64,000 nucleotides of DNA. Source: an uncultured Collinsella sp. GTDB lineage: Bacteria; Actinomycetota; Coriobacteriia; Coriobacteriales; Coriobacteriaceae. The position numbers and the translations under genes are program-made. Location of the stretch: NCBI GenBank assembly GCA_902472315.1, contig CABRNM010000002.1:62001-126000 (forward strand). The letters run 5' to 3'. This document shows, piece after piece, positions 33,800 through 41,304 of the stretch. Position 1 is the stretch's first letter. Each line of letters begins with the position of its first letter. The notes under the pieces are model-generated. The model saw only the letters and a program-made list of their open reading frames with translations, ran no database searches and was not told the DNA's origin.

Positions 33800-35484
33800 T
33801 CGTACCCGTTAAGTTTACCTACGCCTCGCGCGACCTGTGGTTTGATCCGCAGGATCTGGATATCCTCGAGGCCGATTATGCCATTTGCTCCACCGAGCGC
33901 GGAACCGAGATCGGCCTGGTCACGGCCGATCCCTTCGAGGTGCCGCAAGATGAGATCGGCCAGCCGCTCAAGCCCGTGCTGCGCGTGGCGAGCGACATCG
34001 ACCTGCAGCTTGCCGACGACCTGGCCATCCAGGGCGACGAGGCCATGGTCGATTTCCGTCGTCTGGTCAAAGAGCTCGACCTCGAGATGAAGCCGGTCGG
34101 CGTCGAGTACCTGTTTGGCGGCGAGAAGGCTGTGTTCTACTTTGCGGCCGAGGAGCGCGTCGATTTCCGTCAGCTCGTCAAGGACCTGTCCTCGACGCTG
34201 CACATTCGCGTCGACATGCGCCAGATCGGCGTGCGCGACGAGACCCGCCTGGTGGGCGGCTATGCCCAGTGCGGCCAGGAGCTCTGCTGCACGCGCTTTG
34301 GCGGACAGTTTGAGCCGGTTTCGATCCGCATGGCAAAGGAGCAGGACCTGCCGCTCAACTCGTCCAAGATTAGTGGCGTCTGCGGCCGCCTGATGTGCTG
34401 CCTGCGCTACGAGTTCGAGGCGTACAAGGACTTTAAGAGCCGCGCGCCCAAAAAGAAGACGCTTATCGATACGCCGCTTGGCAAGGCGCGCATCCAGGAA
34501 TATGACACGCCGCGTGAGCAGCTGGTGCTGCGCCTGGAGAACGGCAAAGTCTTTAAGGTCAACCTGGCCGATATGACGTGCTCGGAGGGTTGCAAAAAGA
34601 AGGCCGCCGAGCAGGGCTGCAACTGCCGCCCCGACTGCGTGACGCGCGACGTGCTCGAGCGCATCGAGTCGCCCGAGATGCGTCTGGCGCTCATGGAACT
34701 CGATCGCGAAAACGGCGTCGACGTGGGCGATGGCCTGTCGAGCGCCGATCGTCTGGCCGGCACATCGATGCCCAAGCGCCGTCGTCGCGATGCCGAATCC
34801 GATGCTCGCACCGCTCAGGGCCAGGGCGAGGGCCGTGGCCGTGGAAAGGGCCGCGGCAAGGCCGAGGCGCCCGAGACCGAGGGAGCAGCCGATGGCCGTC
34901 GCCGCCGCAAGCGCACGGCGTCCGTCGACAATGGCGAGGCCGCGGGTAAGAACGCTTCCCGCGAGCGCGAGGCTCAGCAGCCCCAGCAGCAAAATCGCGG
35001 CGGTGGCATGAACCCCACGCGCCGTCGTCGCCGTCACCTGTCGAGCGAGGAGCGCGAGGACGCCTTCCGCGCCGCAGCTGCTCGCGAGGCCGGTGCCGCT
35101 CCCAAGGGCGCCTCGGCCTCCGACGCGCCTGCCGACAAGGCTGGCAAGCCGCGTGGCGAGGAGGAGCGCGCGTCACGTCCGCGTCGTCGCCATTCCTCGG
35201 GCGCGCAGCAGAAACCCTCGATTCCTTCTGTGGCCGATCAGGTTTCGGATGGCGAAGTCAAGGTCACGCGCCGTCGCCCCGGCGATGGCGGAGGAGCTGC
35301 CGCCAAGGCTTCGCACGGCGGCGCTCGCGACGAGTGCGAACCGCGTGAGAATCGCGGTGGCGAGGGCTCGACCGACCAGGGTCAAAAGCGTCGCCGTCGC
35401 CGTCGCTCCCGCAAGCCGCGCCAGGACGGCGGCGAAGGCTCGACCCGCACCTCGTCCGCACCGCAACCGCCTACCGGCGAATAG
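33790..35484 (+). CDS. ricT: PSP1-domain protein RicT (YaaT-like), long form
   Basis: The first about 320 residues match RicT/YaaT, which in Bacillus forms an iron-sulfur complex with RicA and RicF and activates RNase Y. Family Cys motifs are visible: AQCGQELCCTRF, GVCGRLMCCLRYE, CSEGCKKKAAEQGCNCRPDC. From about residue 326 comes a 240-residue Arg/Gly/Ala-rich tail (for example EGRGRGKGRGK, RRRRRRS) that normal RicT proteins lack. It overlaps the holB end, so the three genes are coupled. Confidence 0.9.
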   Translation: MPLVVPVKFTYASRDLWFDPQDLDILEADYAICSTERGTEIGLVTADPFEVPQDEIGQPLKPVLRVASDIDLQLADDLAIQGDEAMVDFRRLVKELDLEMKPVGVEYLFGGEKAVFYFAAEERVDFRQLVKDLSSTLHIRVDMRQIGVRDETRLVGGYAQCGQELCCTRFGGQFEPVSIRMAKEQDLPLNSSKISGVCGRLMCCLRYEFEAYKDFKSRAPKKKTLIDTPLGKARIQEYDTPREQLVLRLENGKVFKVNLADMTCSEGCKKKAAEQGCNCRPDCVTRDVLERIESPEMRLALMELDRENGVDVGDGLSSADRLAGTSMPKRRRRDAESDARTAQGQGEGRGRGKGRGKAEAPETEGAADGRRRRKRTASVDNGEAAGKNASREREAQQPQQQNRGGGMNPTRRRRRHLSSEEREDAFRAAAAREAGAAPKGASASDAPADKAGKPRGEEERASRPRRRHSSGAQQKPSIPSVADQVSDGEVKVTRRRPGDGGGAAAKASHGGARDECEPRENRGGEGSTDQGQKRRRRRRSRKPRQDGGEGSTRTSSAPQPPTGE

Positions 35485-35547
35485 CGCCCGTAAACGGATG
35501 CAACCTGTCTGACCCCAGCACCTCTGGGTATCATGGCTCTACACCGA

Positions 35548-35580
35548 CAACCCTCCCTTCGCCTTCGCGTAGGGAGGGTT
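35548..35580 (+). promoter_or_regulatory. Hairpin that hides the comF ribosome binding site
   Basis: ACAACCCTCCC pairs with GGGAGGGTTGT (11 bp) around a loop of about 11 bases. The right arm contains GGGAGGG, the only Shine-Dalgarno of comF (ATG 35586). It could act as a terminator of ricT or as a switch. Confidence 0.6.
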
Positions 35581-35585
35581 GTGTC

Positions 35586-36392
35586 ATGAAGAGACATCTG
35601 AACGTATTGACTCGCTTGCAGAGTGCTGGTGCCCTACCGTTTGCGGACGAATTGCTACCGTTTGCCGAGCGCGCGACGTACGAGGCGCTCGAGGCATTGT
35701 CGCCAACACGATGTACCGGCTGCGAGCGCGCCGGTGCGCTTATTTGCCAAGACTGCCTGGCCGCGCTCACGCTCATCGACCCACGTCATAGCTGCACCCG
35801 ATGTGGCGCCCCGTTTGGGGATTTGCTGTGCACTGAGTGTTCGGTCGAGGGCACGTCTTCGGCAATGGCGGAGGCGCTCGACCGCTGCCTGGCGTGCGCC
35901 GTCTATGCGCATCCGCTGCCGCGCATCATTAAAGCGTACAAGGATGCGGGCGAGCGACGTCTGGCTCCGTATCTGGCGGAGCTGCTCTACGACACCGCCC
36001 TGCATGCCCAGGTCGTAGCGCCCGATCGCTATGGAGGTGTGCTGTCCGGTGCGGATGCGGTGGTGTTTGTGCCTGCGACGGCGGCAGCGTTTCGGCGGCG
36101 TGGTTTCGATCATATGGAGGCCACTGCGCGCCCATTTTGCGAGCTGTCGGGCGTGCCGTTGCTGGACGCCCTGGTCAAGTACGGCCATGGCGACCAGCGC
36201 GAACTCGGTCGTGAGGAGCGCCGCGAGCGTGCCCAAGGCATGTATGAGACGGTTGAGGACGTGCACGGCCGCCGCCTGCTGCTTATCGATGACGTTATCA
36301 CCACGGGCGCGACGATGGCCGCGGCTTCGGCGGAACTCAAGCGCGCCGGTGCCGCGGCCGTTGATGGCCTCGCTATCGCACGCGTTTGGTAG
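35586..36392 (+). CDS. comF: ComF family phosphoribosyltransferase-like protein
   Basis: The 268-residue protein has the ComF zinc fingers (RCTGCERAGALICQDC and SCTRCGAPFGDLLCTEC) and a phosphoribosyltransferase domain with the PRPP motif LLIDDVITTGATMA near the end. In competent bacteria ComFC helps DNA uptake at the inner membrane face; in others its job is uncertain. It is 268 residues, normal for the family. Its binding site is within a hairpin (35548-35580). Confidence 0.93.
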   Translation: MKRHLNVLTRLQSAGALPFADELLPFAERATYEALEALSPTRCTGCERAGALICQDCLAALTLIDPRHSCTRCGAPFGDLLCTECSVEGTSSAMAEALDRCLACAVYAHPLPRIIKAYKDAGERRLAPYLAELLYDTALHAQVVAPDRYGGVLSGADAVVFVPATAAAFRRRGFDHMEATARPFCELSGVPLLDALVKYGHGDQRELGREERRERAQGMYETVEDVHGRRLLLIDDVITTGATMAAASAELKRAGAAAVDGLAIARVW

Positions 36393-36402
36393 GGGTGGTT
36401 TT

Positions 36403-37512
36403 GTGGCAGTGAAGATTGAGCGGCGCAACGAGCCGACAAGCGAACAGCTAGCGGCTTCCGTAATCCTAACAGGCGCCTCGGCGCTACGCATGATGCGCTC
36501 CGAGCGCCGGCAGATGGGCTACATAAGCTGGAGGGACCTTGATCCCGATGAAGAGCGCCATGTGCTGCGCACGTCGTCGCCCTCGACCGAGGACATCTAT
36601 CTTCCCGACTTGGTGCGGATTGGGGCCGCAAGCGGCGAGGTGCAAGAAGATCTTTGCTTGCTGGTGGGATCTGCGGCGCAGCGCCGCCGTATTCTTGGCG
36701 TGAGCTGGTCCGTATGCTCCGAGTTGCCCGCCGGCTCGATTCTAGAGGTGGAACCGGGGGTGTACAGTCAATCTCCCGAGGCCCTTTGCGTAGCCGTCGC
36801 GCGCGAGGTCGGCTGTATCCAGGCATTTGCCCTGGCCCAGGAGCTGTGCTCTAAGATTTCGCTGAGTGACCGCGGGAAGTATCTGCCTCCCTACACCTCG
36901 CCCGTTACGAATAAACTTGCAAAGGACAAGGACCAGCCAGCAGACGTGGGCTACTTTGAGGTTGAGCCGGTGCTGACGCCCGATCGTCTGGCAGATTACC
37001 TCGCGGTATGCAAGGGGAATGCGGCCAAACAACTGCAGCGTCTGTGTCCCTACTTGTCAGAAAACCCGCGCTCGCCCATGGAGTGCATCATGCTCGCTCT
37101 GTTTTCGCTTCCGTTTTCCTATGGCGGATTTGCCTGCGGTCCCTTTAAGACCGACTACAAGATCGAGTTCGATGACCGCGCGCGGGCAATCTCGGGGATG
37201 CCGCATGCAGTTTGCGATGCGTATCAGGAAGCAGCCCAGTTTGACCTGGAATACAACGGTGAGCTGGGCCATTCCTCCCGGAGGGGACGTATCCATGATG
37301 AAAAACGCAACACGGGCTTGATTACTATGGGAATCGAGGTCGCGACGGTCAACAACGAAATGCTCTGCGACATGGAAGCGATGGAAGCACTCGCATGGCG
37401 CATCCACCAGCGTATGGGTAAGCGATATCAGAATCGCGTAGAGGCTCGTCGAAAGAGGCAAGATGCTCTGCTGAATACGCTCCGAGCGTGCTTTGGGCTC
37501 AAACCAGCGTAA
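36403..37512 (+). CDS. Orphan PD-(D/E)xK nuclease-like protein with AbiEi-like N-terminus
   Basis: The 369-residue product starts VAVKIERRNEPT. Its N-terminal part (LTGASALRMMRSERRQMG) resembles AbiEi-type winged helix regions. The C-terminal part (from about residue 225) has SPMECIMLALFSLPF, then FDLEYNGELGHSSRR, with HDEKRN and GIEVATVNNEM. This D/E-N-x-H-D-x-x-R pattern is typical of restriction-endonuclease-fold (DUF559-like) proteins of Coriobacteriia. The function is inferred. Start GTG 36403 has TAGGGGTGG before it; GTG 36409 is an alternative. A 215-bp element follows. Confidence 0.7.
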   Translation: MAVKIERRNEPTSEQLAASVILTGASALRMMRSERRQMGYISWRDLDPDEERHVLRTSSPSTEDIYLPDLVRIGAASGEVQEDLCLLVGSAAQRRRILGVSWSVCSELPAGSILEVEPGVYSQSPEALCVAVAREVGCIQAFALAQELCSKISLSDRGKYLPPYTSPVTNKLAKDKDQPADVGYFEVEPVLTPDRLADYLAVCKGNAAKQLQRLCPYLSENPRSPMECIMLALFSLPFSYGGFACGPFKTDYKIEFDDRARAISGMPHAVCDAYQEAAQFDLEYNGELGHSSRRGRIHDEKRNTGLITMGIEVATVNNEMLCDMEAMEALAWRIHQRMGKRYQNRVEARRKRQDALLNTLRACFGLKPA

Positions 37513-37548
37513 AACTATGGCTTTATAGGGGGTCTGTTTATATGCTCT

Positions 37549-37763
37549 GTGCAAAAAACGGCAAATATGAGTACTGTTACTAGATTAGTGACAGCAAAAA
37601 CAAAGAAACTTGGGCCGATAATCTGGATTCAGCGAAGAGATAATAAACGAATGTGGAATATCTTGGCGCCAAGCAGGCTGTGCGGAACTCAAAAAGGGCT
37701 CGTGAGGCGGTAATACGCTGCTACTAAATTGGTAACAGTACTCATATTTGCCGTTTTTTGCAC
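37549..37763. mobile_element. MITE-like element with perfect 32-bp terminal inverted repeats
   Basis: Left end 37549-37580 and right end 37732-37763 are perfect reverse complements (GTGCAAAAAACGGCAAATAT...); complementarity continues more weakly inward. The 151-base interior has no convincing gene. No clear target-site duplication is seen. It could be a non-autonomous transposon or a large regulatory palindrome. Confidence 0.65.
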
Positions 37764-37765
37764 AC

Positions 37766-37813
37766 GGCACCCTGAGACGGGTGCCCCGGAGCTCCCCGTA
37801 GGGGAGCTCCGGG
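37766..37813 (+). terminator. Pair of strong hairpins, possible terminator
   Basis: GGCACCC-TGAGAC-GGGTGCC is directly followed by CCCGGAGCTCCCC-GTA-GGGGAGCTCCGGG (13-bp perfect stem). No T-run follows, so the terminator role is uncertain. Confidence 0.5.
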
Positions 37814-37885
37814 CTTCATAGGGGCACGAATGGTCCGCTCCGACCCGCAAAATCTGTACTCGAGATGCGAATGACGCCCCTAACC

Positions 37886-37914
37886 TTAAACTTTAGCTTG
37901 AACTTAGTTATAAT
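37886..37914 (+). promoter_or_regulatory. Probable promoter
   Basis: TTAAAC at 37886-37891 and a consensus TATAAT at 37909-37914, separated by exactly 17 bases. It would start a transcript at about 37921, some 325 bases before the lipoprotein gene. Confidence 0.65.
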
Positions 37915-37920
37915 GCGCTT

Positions 37921-38245
37921 CGTTCCTACCAGGCTGTGGTTGCGGACGGACGAAATGCCCGTCCTAGTCCAAGACAGACGCGGTCAAAGGGATCCACGTA
38001 AGCGACCGCGTGCGCGCGGCGCGATCATGGCGCGTCCTAGATGTAAGCCGCACCGTCCGTTCTACTTTCTTTGGGGCAATACCGCCTCGCGGGCGAGCGG
38101 GTCAGTCGTGAAGGTGGCTGCGGCCTCCCGAGCAAACACCCCGGTGCGCAAGTGTGGGGTCAAATACCAGGTCAGCTGGTGGGAACAACCTGATATTCCG
38201 CGCAACGCACGGATTGTATACGACACAGAAGGCAGGGTAGTGGAC
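37921..38245 (+). other. Unexplained long transcribed leader (possible structured RNA)
   Basis: No conserved gene is seen. Several stems are: GGACGG/CCGTCC (about 37949-37969), CGCGGTC/GACCGCG (37980-38010), and ACCAG-GTCAG-CTGGT near 38167. The sequence is rich in G and C. I cannot match it to RNase P, tmRNA, 6S RNA, SRP RNA or a riboswitch class. The frame of the downstream gene stays open through it, by chance or not. Confidence 0.4.
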
Positions 38246-39271
38246 ATGGTGAGGGGCAGCTTGATGCACGCGGCTCGGTTAGGTGCTGGGACCGCAGCGG
38301 TCATCGCCGTTTTGGGCCTGAGCGGATGCGCGTTCAACCCGCTGTCTACGTTCACGACTCCCACGATCGACCAGATCGAGTACGAGACCGTCACGCCGGC
38401 GGTGTCGGACGATGCCCTGGTCACTCCCGGAACCCTGACGGTCGCCCTCGATACTTCCGATGCGCCGCAGGCCATGCAGGGCGCCGACGGCGAGCTCACG
38501 GGGTATGCGGTTGACGCCGCCCGCGCCCTCGCAAGCCGCATGGGCCTTAAGGTCGCCTTCGTCGATGCGTCCTCGGCAGGTTCCGCGCTCGGCGACAAAA
38601 AGGCCGATATCTTTATCGGCGAGATTAACTCCACGGACGGGGACATTAGCTCGCTCGGCACCTGCCTGTACGATGCCACTTCCGTGTTCGGTAAAACTAG
38701 CGATGGTGGGTCGCTAAGCGTTTCCACCGATACCCTTAACACGTCCACCCTGGGCGTTCAGACGTCCTCGGCCTCGCAGGAGGCGCTTGCTAAGCAGAGC
38801 ATCACCGCCAACCAAAAGACCTACTCCAACATCAACGAGTGCTTTGAGGCGCTCGAGTCCGGCGAGGTCGACTATGTGATCTGCGATTCCACGGCCGGCG
38901 GCTACCTTGCACGCCTGATGAGCGAGGTCTCCTATGTCGGTGCGCTCGAGGCGCCCTCGACGCTTGGTGTTGCGGGCCTCTCGTCCAATGACGAACTGTG
39001 CCGTGCCGTGAGCGATGCCCTCGACGGTATTACGGCCGACGGCACGCTCGAGGCGGTCCACTCTGTCTGGTATGGCACGATGCCCTACGACCTCACCACT
39101 AAGACGGTTTCGGGCGCTAACGTGCAGCCGGGCGATTCTGAGTCCAGTGAGACCATGTCCTCCGGCAGCGAGTCCTCCGATTCCAACAATGAGACCGCAT
39201 CCTCCGAGGATAACTCGTCCAGCCAGGAAGGCACCATCACCGACGACGACATTAACAAACTCAATAGCTAG
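38246..39271 (+). CDS. Solute-binding lipoprotein (ABC amino-acid type, SBP_bac_3)
   Basis: The 341-residue protein has a lipoprotein signal peptide (AAVIAVLGLSGC, lipobox LSGC) and then a periplasmic-binding-protein-like fold: PGTLTVALDTSDAPQAMQ, GELTGYAVDAARALASRMG, and ECFEALESGEVDYVICDS, as in family 3 binding proteins. The last 50 residues are Ser/Glu-rich and disordered. No permease or ATPase gene is next to it. ATG 38246 or ATG 38264 (with GAGGGG) may be the start. Confidence 0.85.
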   Translation: MVRGSLMHAARLGAGTAAVIAVLGLSGCAFNPLSTFTTPTIDQIEYETVTPAVSDDALVTPGTLTVALDTSDAPQAMQGADGELTGYAVDAARALASRMGLKVAFVDASSAGSALGDKKADIFIGEINSTDGDISSLGTCLYDATSVFGKTSDGGSLSVSTDTLNTSTLGVQTSSASQEALAKQSITANQKTYSNINECFEALESGEVDYVICDSTAGGYLARLMSEVSYVGALEAPSTLGVAGLSSNDELCRAVSDALDGITADGTLEAVHSVWYGTMPYDLTTKTVSGANVQPGDSESSETMSSGSESSDSNNETASSEDNSSSQEGTITDDDINKLNS

Positions 39272-39337
39272 TTATTGCTAGGGGTGGCGTCTCCTATACG
39301 TTGGAAAGGACACTTCTTCACGGTTTCAACACGCACT

Positions 39338-39374
39338 GCCGGGCTTCCCCGATGGGGGAGCCCGGCTTTTTCAT
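39338..39374 (+). terminator. Rho-independent terminator after the lipoprotein gene
   Basis: GCCGGGCTTCCCC and GGGGGAGCCCGGC pair around GAT, followed by TTTTT. The remaining bases up to hpf (39589) hold no gene I can support. Confidence 0.9.
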
Positions 39375-39588
39375 CCCAATAAAACTAGCAGGTCAAAGCC
39401 AATTTTCGGGACCAAATACAAAGCCGCCGGCCCCCTCCTATAGCGCACTTTGCCACAGAAAAGTGCGAGACTTCGGTATGCGGTATCAAGCAATCGTTAT
39501 TCGGGTCTTTAGGAATCCGCGTGATTAAATGCACGGCAATGGGTACATAGCCAGTACAGTAAGTCCCCGAGGCAGATTGGAGCCACGT

Positions 39589-40173
39589 ATGGATATCAAG
39601 GTTTCTGGACGCAAGACGACGGTAACCGATGCTCTGCGTGCGCATGTGGATGAGAAGATCGGCGAGGCGCTCAAGGTTTTCGATATCGAGCCCATGACGG
39701 TCGACGTTGTACTTCGCTATGAGAAGAACCCCTCGAACCCCAACCCGGCAATCGTCGAGGTTACGGTTCGTGCTCGCGGTTCGGTGATTCGCGTTGCCGA
39801 GCACGGTGCAGATATGTACGCCGCCATCGACCTCTCCGCCGATAAGGTCACCCGCCAGCTGCGCAAGTTCAAGACCAAGGTCGTGGACAACCGCCAGGGC
39901 GGTGCCAGCGCCGCGGATGTTGCGCCGGTCGAGCGCGTCGAGGATCTGGCCGACCTGCTGCTGCCCGAGGAGGAGGACGACCTGCTCGTCCGCGAGAAGG
40001 TTATCGACGTCACCCCGATGACTGAGGAGCAGGCGCTGGTGCAGACCGACCTGCTCGGCCACGACTTCTACGTGTTCGAGAATGCGACGACCGGCCTTAT
40101 CAATGTGGTGTATCACCGTAAGAATGGTGGATATGGCATCATCAAGCCCCGTATCGAAACACTTGACGAGTAA
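39589..40173 (+). CDS. hpf: Ribosome hibernation promoting factor, long form
   Basis: The 194-residue protein has the S30AE domain (DIKVSGRKTTVTDALRAHVDEKI ... AAIDLSADKVTRQLRKFKTK) and the C-terminal dimerisation domain (DLLGHDFYVFENATTGLINVVYHRKNGGYGIIKP). This is the long HPF that dimerises 70S ribosomes into inactive 100S particles in stationary phase. ATG 39589 fits the TTGGAGCC site and the family start; the open frame upstream is not conserved. Confidence 0.96.
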   Translation: MDIKVSGRKTTVTDALRAHVDEKIGEALKVFDIEPMTVDVVLRYEKNPSNPNPAIVEVTVRARGSVIRVAEHGADMYAAIDLSADKVTRQLRKFKTKVVDNRQGGASAADVAPVERVEDLADLLLPEEEDDLLVREKVIDVTPMTEEQALVQTDLLGHDFYVFENATTGLINVVYHRKNGGYGIIKPRIETLDE

Positions 40174-40203
40174 AATACGTTAACTTGCATGAGTTAACGG
40201 TTG

Positions 40204-40236
40204 GCGGCCATCCCATGCGGATGGCCGCCTTTTTAC
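40204..40236 (+). terminator. Rho-independent terminator after hpf
   Basis: GGCGGCCATCC and GGATGGCCGCC pair around CATGC and are followed by TTTTT. A separate short dyad GTTAACTTGCATGAGTTAAC lies just before it (40179-40198). Confidence 0.9.
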
Positions 40237-40252
40237 GTAAGGAGTCGCTTTG

Positions 40253-41206
40253 ATGGACAAGGCCGCATCCGCCGGTCATTCGGACCGTTGCCGCATCGTC
40301 GTCGATACCTGCTGCGACTTTAGCCCCGAGGTCGCCGCGAACCTCGATGTCGATATCCTGGGTTTCCCCTTCATTATCGATGGCGAGGAGCGCACGGATG
40401 ACATCTGGTCGAGCATCACACCCAAGGAGTTCTACGATCGCATGCGCGCCGGCGCTCGCGTGTCTACCTCGGCTGTGTCGCTCGGTCGCTATATCGAGTT
40501 CTTTACCGAGTGCGCCAAAGAAGGTACGCCCACGGTCTACCTGTGCTTTACCTCGGCGCTGTCGTCGAGCTACAACTCCGCGTGCCAGGCGGCAGATGCC
40601 GTGCGCGCCGAGTATCCCAACTTTGAGCTCTACGTGGTCGACAACGCTCTGCCCTGCGCGACCGGCGCGCTCTTGGCGCTCGAGGCCGTGCGCCAGCGTT
40701 CGGCGGGACTGACCGCCAAGCAGCTGGTCGATTGGGCAAACGAGGCAAAGACCTACGTCCACGGCTACTTTACGCTCGAGAGCTTCGACGCACTGGCTGC
40801 CGGCGGCCGCATTCCGCCCGCGGCGGCGCAGCTCACGGCAAAGCTCGATGTCAAGCCCGAGCTCTCCTACGACCTTGCCGGCTCGCTGTCGCTGATCGGC
40901 GTCAACCGCGGCCGCAAGAAGGCGCTCAAGTCCATTCTCAAGTCGTTCCGCGAGAACTACGTGCCCGACCGCACCATGCCCATCGCAATCATGACGGCCG
41001 ATGCCGAAAAGGATGGTGACTGGCTCGAAGCCGCCATCCGCAAGGAGGAGGGTTGCGCCGACGTCACGATCATTCGCGGCTCCGTGGGTCCCACCATCGG
41101 CTCGCACGTGGGCCCCGGCATGGTGGGCTGCGCGTTTTGGGGTAAGAACCGCGCCGACAAGGCGTCGCTTTCCGACCGTATCGCCCGCCGCGTGCGCGGT
41201 CAGTAG
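40253..41206 (+). CDS. DegV family fatty-acid binding protein
   Basis: The 317-residue protein matches DegV/FakB: the start IVVDTCCDFSPEVA, the loop ARVSTSAVSLGRYIEFF (fatty-acid head-group TS motif), FTSALSSSYNSACQAA and HGYFTLESFDALAAGGRI. FakB proteins hold fatty acids for phosphorylation by FakA; whether this one does is inferred. ATG 40253 has AAGGAG. It stands alone downstream of the hpf terminator. Confidence 0.9.
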   Translation: MDKAASAGHSDRCRIVVDTCCDFSPEVAANLDVDILGFPFIIDGEERTDDIWSSITPKEFYDRMRAGARVSTSAVSLGRYIEFFTECAKEGTPTVYLCFTSALSSSYNSACQAADAVRAEYPNFELYVVDNALPCATGALLALEAVRQRSAGLTAKQLVDWANEAKTYVHGYFTLESFDALAAGGRIPPAAAQLTAKLDVKPELSYDLAGSLSLIGVNRGRKKALKSILKSFRENYVPDRTMPIAIMTADAEKDGDWLEAAIRKEEGCADVTIIRGSVGPTIGSHVGPGMVGCAFWGKNRADKASLSDRIARRVRGQ

Positions 41207-41304
41207 GCAAGCGCTGCGTCCGTAATCGCCCTCGACTCACAGCCCAAACGCTGGCACCGAGTATTCAACCTGGTAACAACACCCAACCCAAAAGGAAAGG
41301 TTTC

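Noticed and set aside
37585..37770. Small minus-strand open frame inside the 215-bp element
   Set aside because: It runs through the inverted repeat, has no ribosome binding site and no protein-like features.
38150..38200. SRP RNA-like string ACCAGGTCAG
   Set aside because: The rest of the SRP RNA apical motif (GGAAGGAAGCAGCC) is missing.
37865..38245. In-frame N-terminal extension of the lipoprotein
   Set aside because: A lipoprotein signal peptide must be at the N-terminus; the extension is Arg/Trp-rich and has no good start site.
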